Origin: Thalassospira sp. UBA1131
Lineage (GTDB): Bacteria; Pseudomonadota; Alphaproteobacteria; Rhodospirillales; Thalassospiraceae
Direction: 5' to 3'
DNA: 18,418 nucleotides
Assembly: GCF_002311515.1 (NCBI RefSeq)
Contig: NZ_DCAO01000036.1
Coordinates: forward strand, 43,829 to 62,246
Within the stretch, counting starts at the first letter, position 1. The number at the start of each line of letters is the position of its first letter. A program made the translations under genes and the position numbers. The notes under the pieces were generated by a model that saw only the letters and a program-made list of their open reading frames with translations, was not told where the DNA came from and did not search any database. Shown one piece after another: positions 7,713 to 15,811 of this stretch.

Positions 7713-8666
7713 ATGCGTATTGCCATTCTTGATGACTATCAGAACATCGCCCTGCAGTCGGCCGACTGGACAGAGGTCCAAAATCACGGCGAGATCACCG
7801 TATTTGACGATCATGTTTGCAATACAGGCGATCTGATCAGCCGCCTTGAGCCATTTGACGTCCTGTGTGTCATGCGTGAACGCACAGCTCTTACGGGTGA
7901 CATTTTGCGCGCGCTTCCGAACCTCCGGCTGATCGTGACCACCGGCAAACGCAATGACGCCATTGATGTCGCAACCGCAAGTGAACTGGGCATCACGGTT
8001 TGCGGCACAGAATCCCCATCGACGGCAACGCCCGAACTGACCTTTGCCCTGATGCTGGCATTGGCCCGCAATCTCATTGCGGAAAACGCATCGATGCGCG
8101 CCGGCGGCTGGCAAGTCGGGCTCGGTCAGGATCTTGCAGGATCGACCTTGGGGATTATCGGACTTGGACGGTTGGGCGCAAAGGTCGCGAAAATGGCGCA
8201 GGCCTTTGACATGAATGTCTGTGCCTGGAGTGCCAACCTGACGCAGGAGCGCTGCGACGAACTTGGCGTGACCCATATGGCAACCAAGGAAGACCTGCTG
8301 CGCGCGTCGGATTTCGTCACCATCCATCAACGCCTGTCTGATCGCACCCATGAACTGATTGGCACGAATGAGCTCAAACAGATGAAGCCAACCGCCTATC
8401 TGATCAACACATCACGCGGCCCGATCGTTGATGATACTGCCTTGATTGACGCGCTCAACAGCGGCGAGATTGCCGGTGCGGCACTCGATGTCTACGACCA
8501 CGAACCGCTGCCCGTATCGCATCCGCTGCGCCATTGTGATGGCCTGTTGCTAAGCCCGCATCTTGGCTATGTCACCCGCAACACCTGGAACGTGTTTTAC
8601 GGCCAGACGGTCGAGGCCATTTTGGCCTGGCACAGCGGCAAGCCGATCCGGGTCATAGAGCCTTGA
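7713..8666 (+). CDS. D-2-hydroxyacid dehydrogenase family protein
   Basis: A 317-residue NAD(P)-dependent oxidoreductase of the D-isomer 2-hydroxyacid dehydrogenase family, interconverting a 2-oxo acid and a D-2-hydroxy acid. It has the Rossmann motif GLGRLG at 150-155 and the catalytic set Arg235 (NTSRGPIVD), Glu264 (DVYDHEPLP) and His283 (SPHLGYVTRN). The second beta strand ends in AWSAN, without the acidic residue typical of NAD-specific members, which hints at NADPH use (inference). The ribosome site before the ATG is weak, consistent with coupling to the hydrolase gene 43 bp upstream. Its stop is only 29 bp from the convergent hutC stop, with no hairpin between. It could act on a 2-oxo acid released by the neighbouring FAH-family enzyme. 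Confidence 0.9.
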   Translation: MRIAILDDYQNIALQSADWTEVQNHGEITVFDDHVCNTGDLISRLEPFDVLCVMRERTALTGDILRALPNLRLIVTTGKRNDAIDVATASELGITVCGTESPSTATPELTFALMLALARNLIAENASMRAGGWQVGLGQDLAGSTLGIIGLGRLGAKVAKMAQAFDMNVCAWSANLTQERCDELGVTHMATKEDLLRASDFVTIHQRLSDRTHELIGTNELKQMKPTAYLINTSRGPIVDDTALIDALNSGEIAGAALDVYDHEPLPVSHPLRHCDGLLLSPHLGYVTRNTWNVFYGQTVEAILAWHSGKPIRVIEP

Positions 8667-8695
8667 GAAGCGAAACTTTGATTGTATAGGGAAAC

Positions 8696-9397
8696 TCAGA
8701 TCGCAGAATGCTTGCGATAGCCCGGCACAAACAGAAGCCGGGCCGATGTGATGCCGGTCTGGTTTTCCCAGGTGGTACGTTCCATCAGGAAAAGCGATGT
8801 GCCCGGCTCGGTGCGCAGCACCTTGGCCTCTGCCTCGCTGGCGTTGACGGCGGAGAAATAGATGTCGCCGCGCGTGTAGGGCGCATGCAAAACCAGCCAT
8901 TCATTGGCGCTGATTTTTTCAAGATCGGCATCGAGGATTGTCGGCGTTGCGGCAATCGACACCCAGCGATCTTCAAACATGAACGGCTTGCCATCGGCCA
9001 GATGAAGCGAGGTGATATGCAGCATGTCGCTTTCGGCCGTGACGCCCAGATTGGCACAAATTTCCGGCGGCGGGGTGCGCCGTTCGCTAAACAGCAGGGC
9101 ATAGGCATATTTCTGTCCGCGCCCTTCGATCTCAAGCCTGATGACCGGAATATCAAGCTTGGCGCGCCGCACCGGGTGGGCAGCGACCCGCGTACCCGCC
9201 TTGCGCCTGCGATCCAGGAACCCTTCGGATGCCAGTTCGCGCAGCGCACGGTTCACCGTGGCGCGCGCACAGCCAAGTTGCTCGGCAAGTTCGACTTCCT
9301 TGGGGATCAGGTCGCCGGGTTTCCACTCACGGGTATGAATGCGGCGCAAAACCTCGTCATGGACGGATTGCCAGCTTTGCTGTTCCAGGCTGTTCAC
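8696..9397 (-). CDS. hutC: Histidine utilisation repressor HutC (GntR family)
   Basis: A 233-residue GntR-family regulator of the HutC/UTRA subgroup. The winged helix-turn-helix occupies about 8-70 (ELAEQLGCARATVNRAL, SEGFLDRRRKAGTRV), and the UTRA ligand domain about 80-230. In known HutC proteins urocanate binds this domain and releases DNA. The start is GTG at 9397, whose last bases overlap the hutF stop (4-bp GTGA overlap), preceded by AAGGAAG; hutF and hutC are therefore translationally coupled. A 22-bp palindrome upstream of hutF is the likely operator, which would make HutC control its own transcript as well as hutI onward. Identification is supported strongly by the hut gene context. 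Confidence 0.95.
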   Translation of the reverse strand: MNSLEQQSWQSVHDEVLRRIHTREWKPGDLIPKEVELAEQLGCARATVNRALRELASEGFLDRRRKAGTRVAAHPVRRAKLDIPVIRLEIEGRGQKYAYALLFSERRTPPPEICANLGVTAESDMLHITSLHLADGKPFMFEDRWVSIAATPTILDADLEKISANEWLVLHAPYTRGDIYFSAVNASEAEAKVLRTEPGTSLFLMERTTWENQTGITSARLLFVPGYRKHSAI

Positions 9398-10767
9398 ACT
9401 GCTTCCTTGAGTTGTTCCATCACTTTGCGATACCGGCCGGTGATTGCGTCATGGGCAATGTGGCGGCCCTCGGTCACAACATGGCGACCGGCCGACCAGA
9501 CATCACGCACCATGCGATCATCTCCGGCAAAGATATATGTATCGAGGATCGTATCGCCTGTCCGGCCGATCAGGTCAACCGCCGAACCATCCAGCGCCAT
9601 CAAATCGGCCAGTACACCTACCTCAATCCGGCCTGAATCGCGTCCGGCGGCCTGTGCGCCGCCCTTGGCGGCCGCGTCATAGATGCGACGCGCGGTCGAT
9701 TTTTGTTCGGTCGCCAAAGCCGCGCGGGAGTTATCACGCAGGCGCTGGCTGTATTCCAGGTTGCGCAATTCTTCCGAGAGCGAAATACGAATATTGGAAT
9801 CCGACCCCACACCAATCACGCCACCGGCATTCATATAGCGCACGCCATCAAAGATACCATCGCCCAGACTGCTTTCGGTGATCGGGCAGAGACCCGCCAC
9901 AGCCCCGGTTTTGGCCAGCTCAAGTGTTTCGTGTTCTTCCATCTGGGTGCAGTGGATCAAACACCAGTTCGCATTCACATCGGCATTTTCAAGCAGCCAT
10001 TCGGTCGGGCGCTTGCCCCAGCTTTCGCGCACTTCATCCACCTCGGCCAGTTGTTCGGCCAGATGCATGTGGATCGGTCCGTCCTTGGATAAAAGACTGG
10101 TCGCAAGCAGGTCTTCTCGGCCAACGGCACGCAGGGAATGCGGCGCAACACCCATCACCGTATCCGCGGGAAGGTTTTTGATCGCGCGAACGGATTCCTC
10201 ATACAATTTGACAAACTGGTCGGGATCATTGCCAAAACGGATCTGACCGGGACCGAGCGGGCGCTTGTCACAGCCGCCATATTGATAATGCACTGGCAGA
10301 AGCGTCAGGCCGATGCCGGTGATTTCGGTGGCCGCCGCAATACGTTCGGCCATCTCGGCGATATTGTCATACAAATGTCCACCGGGTCGGTGATGCAGGT
10401 AATGGAACTCTGTATTGTTGGCATACCCGGCTTCCAGCATTTCCATCTGAACGAAGGCCGCGATCGCCTCGACATGGTCCGGGGTCAACTGATCAAGGAA
10501 GCGGAACATCAATTGCCGCCAGGTCCAGAAGGTATCGCGCGGATCTGGCCCGCGCCGTTCGGTCAGGCCCGCCATGGAGCGCTGAAACGCGTGGCTATGC
10601 AGGTTTGAAATCGCCGGAAGAAGGATATCGGTTTTGCTGGTGGCATCGGATGGCGCAGCAGAATCGGCCTGAATCGCAGCAATTCTGCCATTCTCATCAA
10701 TCTCGATCCGGACATTGCGCTGCCAGCCTGATGTCGTAAGTGCCTGATTTGCCCAAAGAACCTTCAT
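9394..10767 (-). CDS. hutF: Formimidoylglutamate deiminase
   Basis: A 457-residue amidohydrolase-superfamily enzyme that turns N-formimino-L-glutamate into N-formyl-L-glutamate and ammonia, the first half of the two-step HutF/HutG branch. Expected metal and catalytic residues are visible: His57 and His59 in NLHSHAFQRS, the MHLAEQ segment (His235, Glu238), His272 in LIHCTQ and Asp323 in GVGSDSNIR. The ATG at 10767 is chosen because MKVLWANQAL begins the family's N-terminal beta domain; the frame continues upstream to 10878, but that extension would cross the operator and overlap hutI. AGAGG lies directly before the start. It is first in a hutF-hutC transcript divergent from hutI. Confidence 0.96.
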   Translation of the reverse strand: MKVLWANQALTTSGWQRNVRIEIDENGRIAAIQADSAAPSDATSKTDILLPAISNLHSHAFQRSMAGLTERRGPDPRDTFWTWRQLMFRFLDQLTPDHVEAIAAFVQMEMLEAGYANNTEFHYLHHRPGGHLYDNIAEMAERIAAATEITGIGLTLLPVHYQYGGCDKRPLGPGQIRFGNDPDQFVKLYEESVRAIKNLPADTVMGVAPHSLRAVGREDLLATSLLSKDGPIHMHLAEQLAEVDEVRESWGKRPTEWLLENADVNANWCLIHCTQMEEHETLELAKTGAVAGLCPITESSLGDGIFDGVRYMNAGGVIGVGSDSNIRISLSEELRNLEYSQRLRDNSRAALATEQKSTARRIYDAAAKGGAQAAGRDSGRIEVGVLADLMALDGSAVDLIGRTGDTILDTYIFAGDDRMVRDVWSAGRHVVTEGRHIAHDAITGRYRKVMEQLKEAV

Positions 10768-10781
10768 TGCCTCTACCCGTC

Positions 10782-10810
10782 TTGACAGAAATAATATGTA
10801 CGTACATATT
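10782..10810 (+). promoter_or_regulatory. Candidate hutI promoter
   Basis: A perfect -35 TTGACA (10782-10787) and a -10-like CATATT (10805-10810) are separated by 17 bp. The spacer and -10 lie within the 22-bp palindrome, so a bound repressor would block RNA polymerase. The hutI ATG follows 39 bp beyond the -10. Confidence 0.55.
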
Positions 10811-10812
10811 AT
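10791..10812. promoter_or_regulatory. HutC operator: perfect 22-bp palindrome
   Basis: The half-site ATAATATGTAC is followed immediately by its exact reverse complement GTACATATTAT. The core is TGTA-CG-TACA, matching the TGTA-N2-TACA pattern known for HutC sites in other bacteria. It lies in the 82-bp gap between hutF and hutI. I found no second copy of this core in the window. Confidence 0.85.
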
Positions 10813-10833
10813 CTTTAATAACAAACTTATCAA
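10806..10833 (-). promoter_or_regulatory. Candidate hutF-hutC promoter
   Basis: On the minus strand TTGATA (10828-10833) and TAATAT (10806-10811) are 16 bp apart. The -10 is inside the palindrome, so one bound HutC dimer could repress both divergent promoters. Confidence 0.5.
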
Positions 10834-10849
10834 GGGGTGATGCTTCGCG

Positions 10850-12052
10850 ATGCTGCTTCGAAACGCAAAAATCGTCACGATTGAGGTTCAGGACAGTTAT
10901 GGCCTGATCGAGTGCGGCGCGATTGCCATCAAGGACGGCCTGATCGATTGGGTCGGCGCGGATGACGCCATCCCGGCCGAATATCTTGACGGTCCAGTGC
11001 GTGACCTTGAAGGTCGCCTGATCACCCCGGCCCTGATTGATTGCCACACCCATGTTGTCCATGGCGGCGACCGCGCGGTTGAGTTTGAGATGCGCCTGAA
11101 GGGTGCAAGTTATGAAGAAGTTGCGCGTGCTGGCGGCGGCATTGTTTCCACGGTTAAAGCAACCCGCGAAGCATCAATTGAGGATCTTTTGACATCCGCC
11201 CTGCCGCGCGTGGATGCGCTGCTGGCAGAGAGTGTGTCGGTGATCGAGGTCAAGTCGGGTTACGGCCTTGATCGCGAGACCGAACTTAATATGCTGCGCG
11301 CAGCCCGCATGATTGCCGATCATCGCAATGTGCGGATCAAGACCACCTTCCTTGGCGCGCATGCGGTGCCGGTCGAATATAAAGACAATCCGGATGGGTA
11401 CATTGATGAGGTCTGCATTCCGACCCTGAAGGCCGCCCACGCCGAAGGTCTGGTTGATGCGGTTGACGGGTTCTGCGAAGGCATTGCCTTTAACACCGAT
11501 CAGATCAAACGCGTGTTTGACGTTGCCCGCGAGCTTGGCATTCCGGTCAAACTCCATGCCGAACAGCTATCGAACATCGGCGGCACCAAACTGGCCGCCG
11601 AATATGGGGCGATGTCGGTCGATCATATTGAATACGCCACCGAAGAAGACGCGATGGCCATGGCCAAGGCAGGCTCCGTCGCAGTGCTTCTGCCCGGTGC
11701 GTTTTATACCCTGCATGAAACCCAGTTGCCGCCGATTGACGCTTTCCGCAAGCATGGTGTGCCGATGGCAATTGCGACCGATTGCAATCCCGGCTCATCG
11801 CCGCTGGCATCGATCCTTTTGACCATGAATATGTCCTGCACGCTGTTCCGCCTGACACCCGAAGAGGCACTTGTTGGCGCGACTGCCCATGCCGCACGCG
11901 CCCTTGGCCTTTCTGATACCGGGCGGATCAAAGTAGGCCTGCGGGCGGACCTTGCCATCTGGAATGCCAAACACCCGGCCGAGCTTGCATACCGCATCGG
12001 GTTTAACCCGCTGTTCGAACGCATTGTTGGCGGTGAAAGCACCGCCGCCTGA
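10850..12052 (+). CDS. hutI: Imidazolonepropionase
   Basis: A 400-residue amidohydrolase-superfamily enzyme that opens 4-imidazolone-5-propionate to N-formimino-L-glutamate, the substrate of HutF. Metal ligands His66 and His68 lie in DCHTHVVHGGDR. The family segments RAGGGIVSTV, KSGYGLD, KLHAEQLS and ATDCNPGSSP, carrying later ligands, are all present. Length matches known HutI (about 400). The ATG is preceded by AAGGGG at 12 nt; an ATG 10 nt upstream is out of frame. hutH follows after 51 bp on the same strand. Confidence 0.97.
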   Translation: MLLRNAKIVTIEVQDSYGLIECGAIAIKDGLIDWVGADDAIPAEYLDGPVRDLEGRLITPALIDCHTHVVHGGDRAVEFEMRLKGASYEEVARAGGGIVSTVKATREASIEDLLTSALPRVDALLAESVSVIEVKSGYGLDRETELNMLRAARMIADHRNVRIKTTFLGAHAVPVEYKDNPDGYIDEVCIPTLKAAHAEGLVDAVDGFCEGIAFNTDQIKRVFDVARELGIPVKLHAEQLSNIGGTKLAAEYGAMSVDHIEYATEEDAMAMAKAGSVAVLLPGAFYTLHETQLPPIDAFRKHGVPMAIATDCNPGSSPLASILLTMNMSCTLFRLTPEEALVGATAHAARALGLSDTGRIKVGLRADLAIWNAKHPAELAYRIGFNPLFERIVGGESTAA

Positions 12053-12103
12053 GCCCAAAGATAACCGCGCCACCGCATCAACATGTGACCTTAAGGATAG
12101 ATT

Positions 12104-13645
12104 ATGACTGTCACCCTTATCCCCGCTTCGGTCAAACTGGCAGAGCTTGAACGCATCTGGCGTGATCAGGTCGCAGTCAAACTCGACCCATCGGCCCGTG
12201 ACGGTGTTGAAGCGGCGCACGCAATGGTCCGTAAGGCCGCCGACGGCAGCGATGCGGTATACGGCGTCAATACCGGCTTTGGCAAACTGGCCTCTGTCAA
12301 GATTGCCCCGGAAGATACCGAAACCCTGCAACGCAACCTGATCCTCAGCCATTGCTGTGGCGTGGGTGATCCGCTTGATACCGCGACCACCCGTTTGATG
12401 ATGGCGTTGAAATTGCTGTCGCTTGGGCGCGGTGCATCAGGTGTGCGTTGGGATTTGATCGAACTGATCGAAGGCATGCTGGCCAAGGGTGTGACCCCCG
12501 TCGTCCCGTCGCAAGGATCTGTCGGCGCATCGGGCGATCTGGCCCCGCTGGCGCATATGGCAGCCGTCATGATCGGTGCGGGCGAAGCCATATATGACGG
12601 TGCGACCCTGCCAGGTGGCGAGGCACTTGCCAAGGCTAGCCTGACACCGGTGGTGCTGGGCCCGAAAGAGGGCCTGGCGCTGATTAACGGCACGCAGTTT
12701 TCAACCGCCTGCGCACTGGTCGGGCTGTTTTCAGCATGGCGCAATGCGGCAAGTTCAATTGTGACATCGTCGCTTTCGACCGATGCCATCATGGGATCGA
12801 CCGCGCCGCTGGTCGATGAAATCCATACCCTTCGCGGTCATCCGGGCCAGATCAATGTCGCGCGTGCGATGCGCGATCTGATGACCGGATCGGAAATCCG
12901 CGAAAGCCACCGCGAAGGCGATACCCGTGTTCAGGACCCCTATTGCATCCGCTGCCAGCCGCAAGTCACCGGGGCGGCGATGGATTTGCTGCGCTTTGCC
13001 GGTCAGACGCTTGAGATCGAAGCCAATGCCGTCACCGACAACCCGCTGGTTCTGAAAGAAGACGGCCGCATTGTTTCGGGCGGTAACTTCCATGCCGAGC
13101 CGGTCGCCTTTGCCGCCGATCAGATCGCCCTTGCCGTTGCCGAGATCGGGGCGATTGCACAGCGCCGGGTTGCATTGATGGTCGATCCTACCCTGTCACA
13201 TGATTTGCCGCCGTTCCTAACGCCGGAGCCGGGCCTGAATTCTGGTCTGATGATTGCCGAGGTCACGACCGCAGCCCTGATGAGTGAAAACAAGCATCTG
13301 GCCAATCCGTGTTCGACCGATAGCACACCGACCAGTGCCAATCAGGAAGACCACGTGTCGATGGCGGCCCACGGCGCACGCCGCCTGGCCCGGATGAATG
13401 CCAACCTTTCCTACATCCTTGGGGTCGAGCTGATCTGTGCGGCACAGGGTGTTGAATTCCGTGCCCCGCTTAAGACCAGCCCGGGGCTGCTCAATGTTCT
13501 GAAATCTGTTCGTGCCTACATCCCGACCGTCAAGGAAGACCGTTACATGGCGCCGGATCTGGCGAAGGCCGCCGAACTTGTCACTGGCGGCACGCTTGTA
13601 AACGCCGCCAAGCTTTCGGGCTTTGTCGTCGGCGCGGAGCGCTGA
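12104..13645 (+). CDS. hutH: Histidine ammonia-lyase (active, with MIO motif)
   Basis: A 513-residue enzyme that removes ammonia from L-histidine to give trans-urocanate. The tripeptide Ala142-Ser143-Gly144 in GSVGASGDLAPLAH, which cyclises to the MIO electrophile, is intact. Other active-site residues known from Pseudomonas HAL are in place: Tyr53 (YGVNTGFG), His83 (LSHCCGVG), Asn195 (LINGTQ), Gln277, Tyr280 and Arg283 (VQDPYCIR), Phe329 (GNFHAEP) and Glu415 (NQEDHVSM). Residue numbers agree with the Pseudomonas enzyme to within one. AAGGA precedes the ATG. It is cotranscribed with hutI, and its product urocanate is the expected HutC inducer. It serves as the reference for the degenerate paralogue at 16625-18127. 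Confidence 0.97.
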   Translation: MTVTLIPASVKLAELERIWRDQVAVKLDPSARDGVEAAHAMVRKAADGSDAVYGVNTGFGKLASVKIAPEDTETLQRNLILSHCCGVGDPLDTATTRLMMALKLLSLGRGASGVRWDLIELIEGMLAKGVTPVVPSQGSVGASGDLAPLAHMAAVMIGAGEAIYDGATLPGGEALAKASLTPVVLGPKEGLALINGTQFSTACALVGLFSAWRNAASSIVTSSLSTDAIMGSTAPLVDEIHTLRGHPGQINVARAMRDLMTGSEIRESHREGDTRVQDPYCIRCQPQVTGAAMDLLRFAGQTLEIEANAVTDNPLVLKEDGRIVSGGNFHAEPVAFAADQIALAVAEIGAIAQRRVALMVDPTLSHDLPPFLTPEPGLNSGLMIAEVTTAALMSENKHLANPCSTDSTPTSANQEDHVSMAAHGARRLARMNANLSYILGVELICAAQGVEFRAPLKTSPGLLNVLKSVRAYIPTVKEDRYMAPDLAKAAELVTGGTLVNAAKLSGFVVGAER

Positions 13646-13821
13646 CTGAGTATCAATAACCGTCCATCATCGCACAGAAGATGGCGGTAAAACCGTCACA
13701 AATGCCAATGGCAGACGTGGCAAAAACCGGAAAAAAATCCGGACATAAAGGGAAGGGGCGGTCCGCGCTACGGATCAGACCTAAACAAATGCAGAATGCA
13801 TTTTTATCAGAAGGGGCGACT
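13646..13821. promoter_or_regulatory. hutH-hutX intergenic region with three short dyads
   Basis: This 176-bp gap contains perfect inverted repeats TGCCA-A-TGGCA (13703-13713), CCGGA-N6-TCCGG (13727-13742) and AAATGCA-GAA-TGCATTT (13787-13803). The last lies 18 bp before the hutX ATG and could fold in the mRNA leader. There is no TGTA-N2-TACA core here, so an independent promoter would not be under HutC by the same site. I see no strong terminator, so read-through from hutI-hutH is possible. Confidence 0.35.
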
Positions 13822-14856
13822 ATGTCTTTCAAACGTATTCAATTAGCGGGTGTTGCGGCGATCCTGATGCTGGGTGCTTCAACAACCGGTGCAAGCGCAT
13901 CTTATTGCAGTGATGGAAATACCGTAAAGTTTGCGGGTATTAGTTGGGAAAGTGGTGCCTTCATCACCGAGGTGATGAGGAAGATTCTGGAAGAAGGTTA
14001 TGACTGCCAGACTGATGCCATTCCGGGCAACTCCATCACGCTGGAGCAAGCAACGGCCAACAATGACATCCAGATTTTCGCAGAAGAGTGGCTTGGCCGT
14101 AGTGATATCTGGAACAAGGCGGTTGATCAGGGCAAGGTCAAGGCCATCGGCGCAACCTTTGTCGGGGCCAGCGAAGGTTGGTTCGTGCCCGATTACGTCG
14201 TGAACGGAGATGAAAAGCGCGGTATCGAGCCGATGGCACCAGACCTGAAATCAGTGTCACAGCTTTCTGATCCGAAGATTGTAGAGCTGTTCACTGATCC
14301 GGAGGAACCGTCCAAGGGCCGCTTCCTGAATTGCCCGTCAGGTTGGACCTGCGAGGGGATCAGTTCTGCCAAGCTGGAAGCCTATGGCCTCGATGAGAGC
14401 TATGTGAACTTCCGCCCCGGCACGGGTACCGCGCTCGATGCGTCGATCAAGTCGGCCTATCTGCAGGGTGAACCGCTTCTGTTCTATTACTGGTCGCCGA
14501 CGGCAATGATGGGCAAATTCGATCTGATCCAGCTCGATGAACCAGCCTATAGCGATGCCTGCTGGGAAGAGCTTTCCAAATCCGATGGCAAGCGCGAAGA
14601 AGGCTGCGCATTTCCGAGTGTTGATGTCGCCTATGGCGTAAACAGCACTTTTGCCGAGGAAGCACCTGAAATCATTTCCATTCTGGAAAAGGCGACCTTC
14701 CCGCTTGAAGACGTGAATGGAAGCCTTGCCTTCATGTCGGACAATGAAGTCGACGCCGACGCAGCCGCCATCGAGTTCCTGAAATCCAAAAAGGATGTAT
14801 GGGGCGATTGGGTGACTGACGAGGCGCGGGCGAAAATCGAAGAAAGCCTGAAGTAA
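13822..14856 (+). CDS. hutX: Histidine/betaine-type ABC transporter, periplasmic binding protein
   Basis: A 344-residue OpuAC/ProX-family substrate-binding protein. A Sec signal peptide covers residues 1-26 (basic start MSFKRIQ, hydrophobic core, cleavage after ASA). The mature part has the family segment VKFAGISWESGAFITEVM and many Trp, Tyr and Phe residues that in relatives form an aromatic box for the ligand. Several Cys residues (for example in NCPSGWTCEG) could form disulfides. The ATG at 13822 has AAGGGG 7 nt upstream; the frame is open to 13681, but that would put about 47 basic residues before the signal peptide. The place inside a hut locus points to the HutXWV system, known in Sinorhizobium to carry histidine and also betaine and proline, rather than a pure osmoprotectant system. 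Confidence 0.92.
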   Translation: MSFKRIQLAGVAAILMLGASTTGASASYCSDGNTVKFAGISWESGAFITEVMRKILEEGYDCQTDAIPGNSITLEQATANNDIQIFAEEWLGRSDIWNKAVDQGKVKAIGATFVGASEGWFVPDYVVNGDEKRGIEPMAPDLKSVSQLSDPKIVELFTDPEEPSKGRFLNCPSGWTCEGISSAKLEAYGLDESYVNFRPGTGTALDASIKSAYLQGEPLLFYYWSPTAMMGKFDLIQLDEPAYSDACWEELSKSDGKREEGCAFPSVDVAYGVNSTFAEEAPEIISILEKATFPLEDVNGSLAFMSDNEVDADAAAIEFLKSKKDVWGDWVTDEARAKIEESLK

Positions 14857-14870
14857 CGCGATCACATGAT

Positions 14871-14902
14871 GGTTTCCCGGCTGATTTGGCAGTCGGGAAA
14901 CC
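14871..14902 (+). terminator. Intercistronic hairpin between hutX and hutW
   Basis: GGTTTCCCG (14871-14879) pairs with CGGGAAACC (14894-14902). The stem continues through one G-T pair and CTG/CAG to a 6-nt loop, giving about 13 pairs. Only a short CTTTT follows. It starts 15 bp after the hutX stop and probably acts as a partial terminator or mRNA stabiliser, so that the binding protein is made in excess of the membrane parts. Confidence 0.5.
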
Positions 14903-14953
14903 GGTCTTTTGCGATTTGCGGTCAAAGAGACGCGTTTAAAGGATTTTTCTTCG

Positions 14954-15811
14954 ATGTTTCCCGAAAATCTTCATTATTCCATCCGCGGGCCGGTCAACGA
15001 TTTCATTGAGATGCTGGTCATCAATTACGGCTGGATTTTCAAGGCGATATCAAATGCGTTGCTTCAATCGGTTCTGCTGATCGAGGCGGCGCTGCGCGGC
15101 CTTCCTTGGTGGGGCGTTATTGTCATCTTCATGGTGGGTGCTTGGTACAGCTCGCGGCGTATTACACTGACGATTGCAGTCGGCGCGTTACTGTTCTTGG
15201 TCGGGATTCTGGGTTTGTGGGACCTGACCATGCAGACACTTGCGCTCATGCTCATGGCAACCATTGTATCGGTCCTGATTGGCGTTCCAGTTGGTATTCT
15301 GGCCGCCAAAAACCGGCTGGTGCGCGGTATCATTTTGCCAATACTCGACATCATGCAAACGATGCCGAGCTTTGTTTATCTGATCCCGGCACTGATGCTG
15401 TTTGGTTTGGGGAAAGTCCCGGCCATTCTGGCGACGATTATTTATGCTGTTCCCCCGCTTATCCGCCTGACAGATCTTGGCATTCGGCAGGTCGACAAAG
15501 AAGTCATCGAAGCCGCGACCGCATTTGGCGGAAGTCCGATACGTATTCTGTTTGGTGTCGAGTTGCCATTGGCGACACCAACCATCATGGCCGGCCTGAA
15601 CCAGACCATCATGATGGCCTTGTCGATGGTTGTCGTGGCGTCAATGATTGGCGCACGTGGTCTGGGCGAGCAGGTTCTGAATGGCATTCAGACGCTTGAT
15701 GTCGGCAAAGGACTGGAAGCAGGAATTGGTATCGTTATCCTTGCTGTGCTTCTTGACCGGATTACACAAGGTTTTGGCAAACCCCGGGCCGGAGGCGTCA
15801 GCAATGGGTAA
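14954..15811 (+). CDS. hutW: Histidine/betaine-type ABC transporter permease
   Basis: A 285-residue inner-membrane protein of the ProW/OpuAB type with about six to seven hydrophobic segments. The cytoplasmic EAA loop that contacts the ATPase is visible as EAATAFGGSPIRILFGVELP. The start ATG at 14954 (MFPENLHYS) has AAAGGA 10 nt upstream; a TTG at 14909 in the same frame is less likely. The last codons overlap the ATPase gene by 8 bp, so the two are translated in a coupled way. It works with HutX and HutV to import histidine, perhaps also proline or betaine. Confidence 0.93.
   Translation: MFPENLHYSIRGPVNDFIEMLVINYGWIFKAISNALLQSVLLIEAALRGLPWWGVIVIFMVGAWYSSRRITLTIAVGALLFLVGILGLWDLTMQTLALMLMATIVSVLIGVPVGILAAKNRLVRGIILPILDIMQTMPSFVYLIPALMLFGLGKVPAILATIIYAVPPLIRLTDLGIRQVDKEVIEAATAFGGSPIRILFGVELPLATPTIMAGLNQTIMMALSMVVVASMIGARGLGEQVLNGIQTLDVGKGLEAGIGIVILAVLLDRITQGFGKPRAGGVSNG

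Noticed and set aside
7221..8351. A 376-codon open frame on the minus strand
   Set aside because: It lies opposite the 3' half of the dienelactone hydrolase gene and most of the dehydrogenase gene, both with clear catalytic motifs, and its translation is rich in Arg, His, Cys and Gln with no recognisable domain. It is a shadow frame.
8708..9682. A 324-codon open frame on the plus strand opposite hutC and hutF
   Set aside because: Both minus-strand genes have complete family motifs; the opposite translation has no domain.
10768..10878. In-frame N-terminal extension of hutF
   Set aside because: It crosses the 22-bp operator and both promoters and overlaps the hutI start; the internal ATG begins the conserved domain.
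13681..13821. In-frame N-terminal extension of hutX
   Set aside because: It would place 47 mainly basic and polar residues ahead of a clear signal peptide, and the ATG at 13822 has its own ribosome site.
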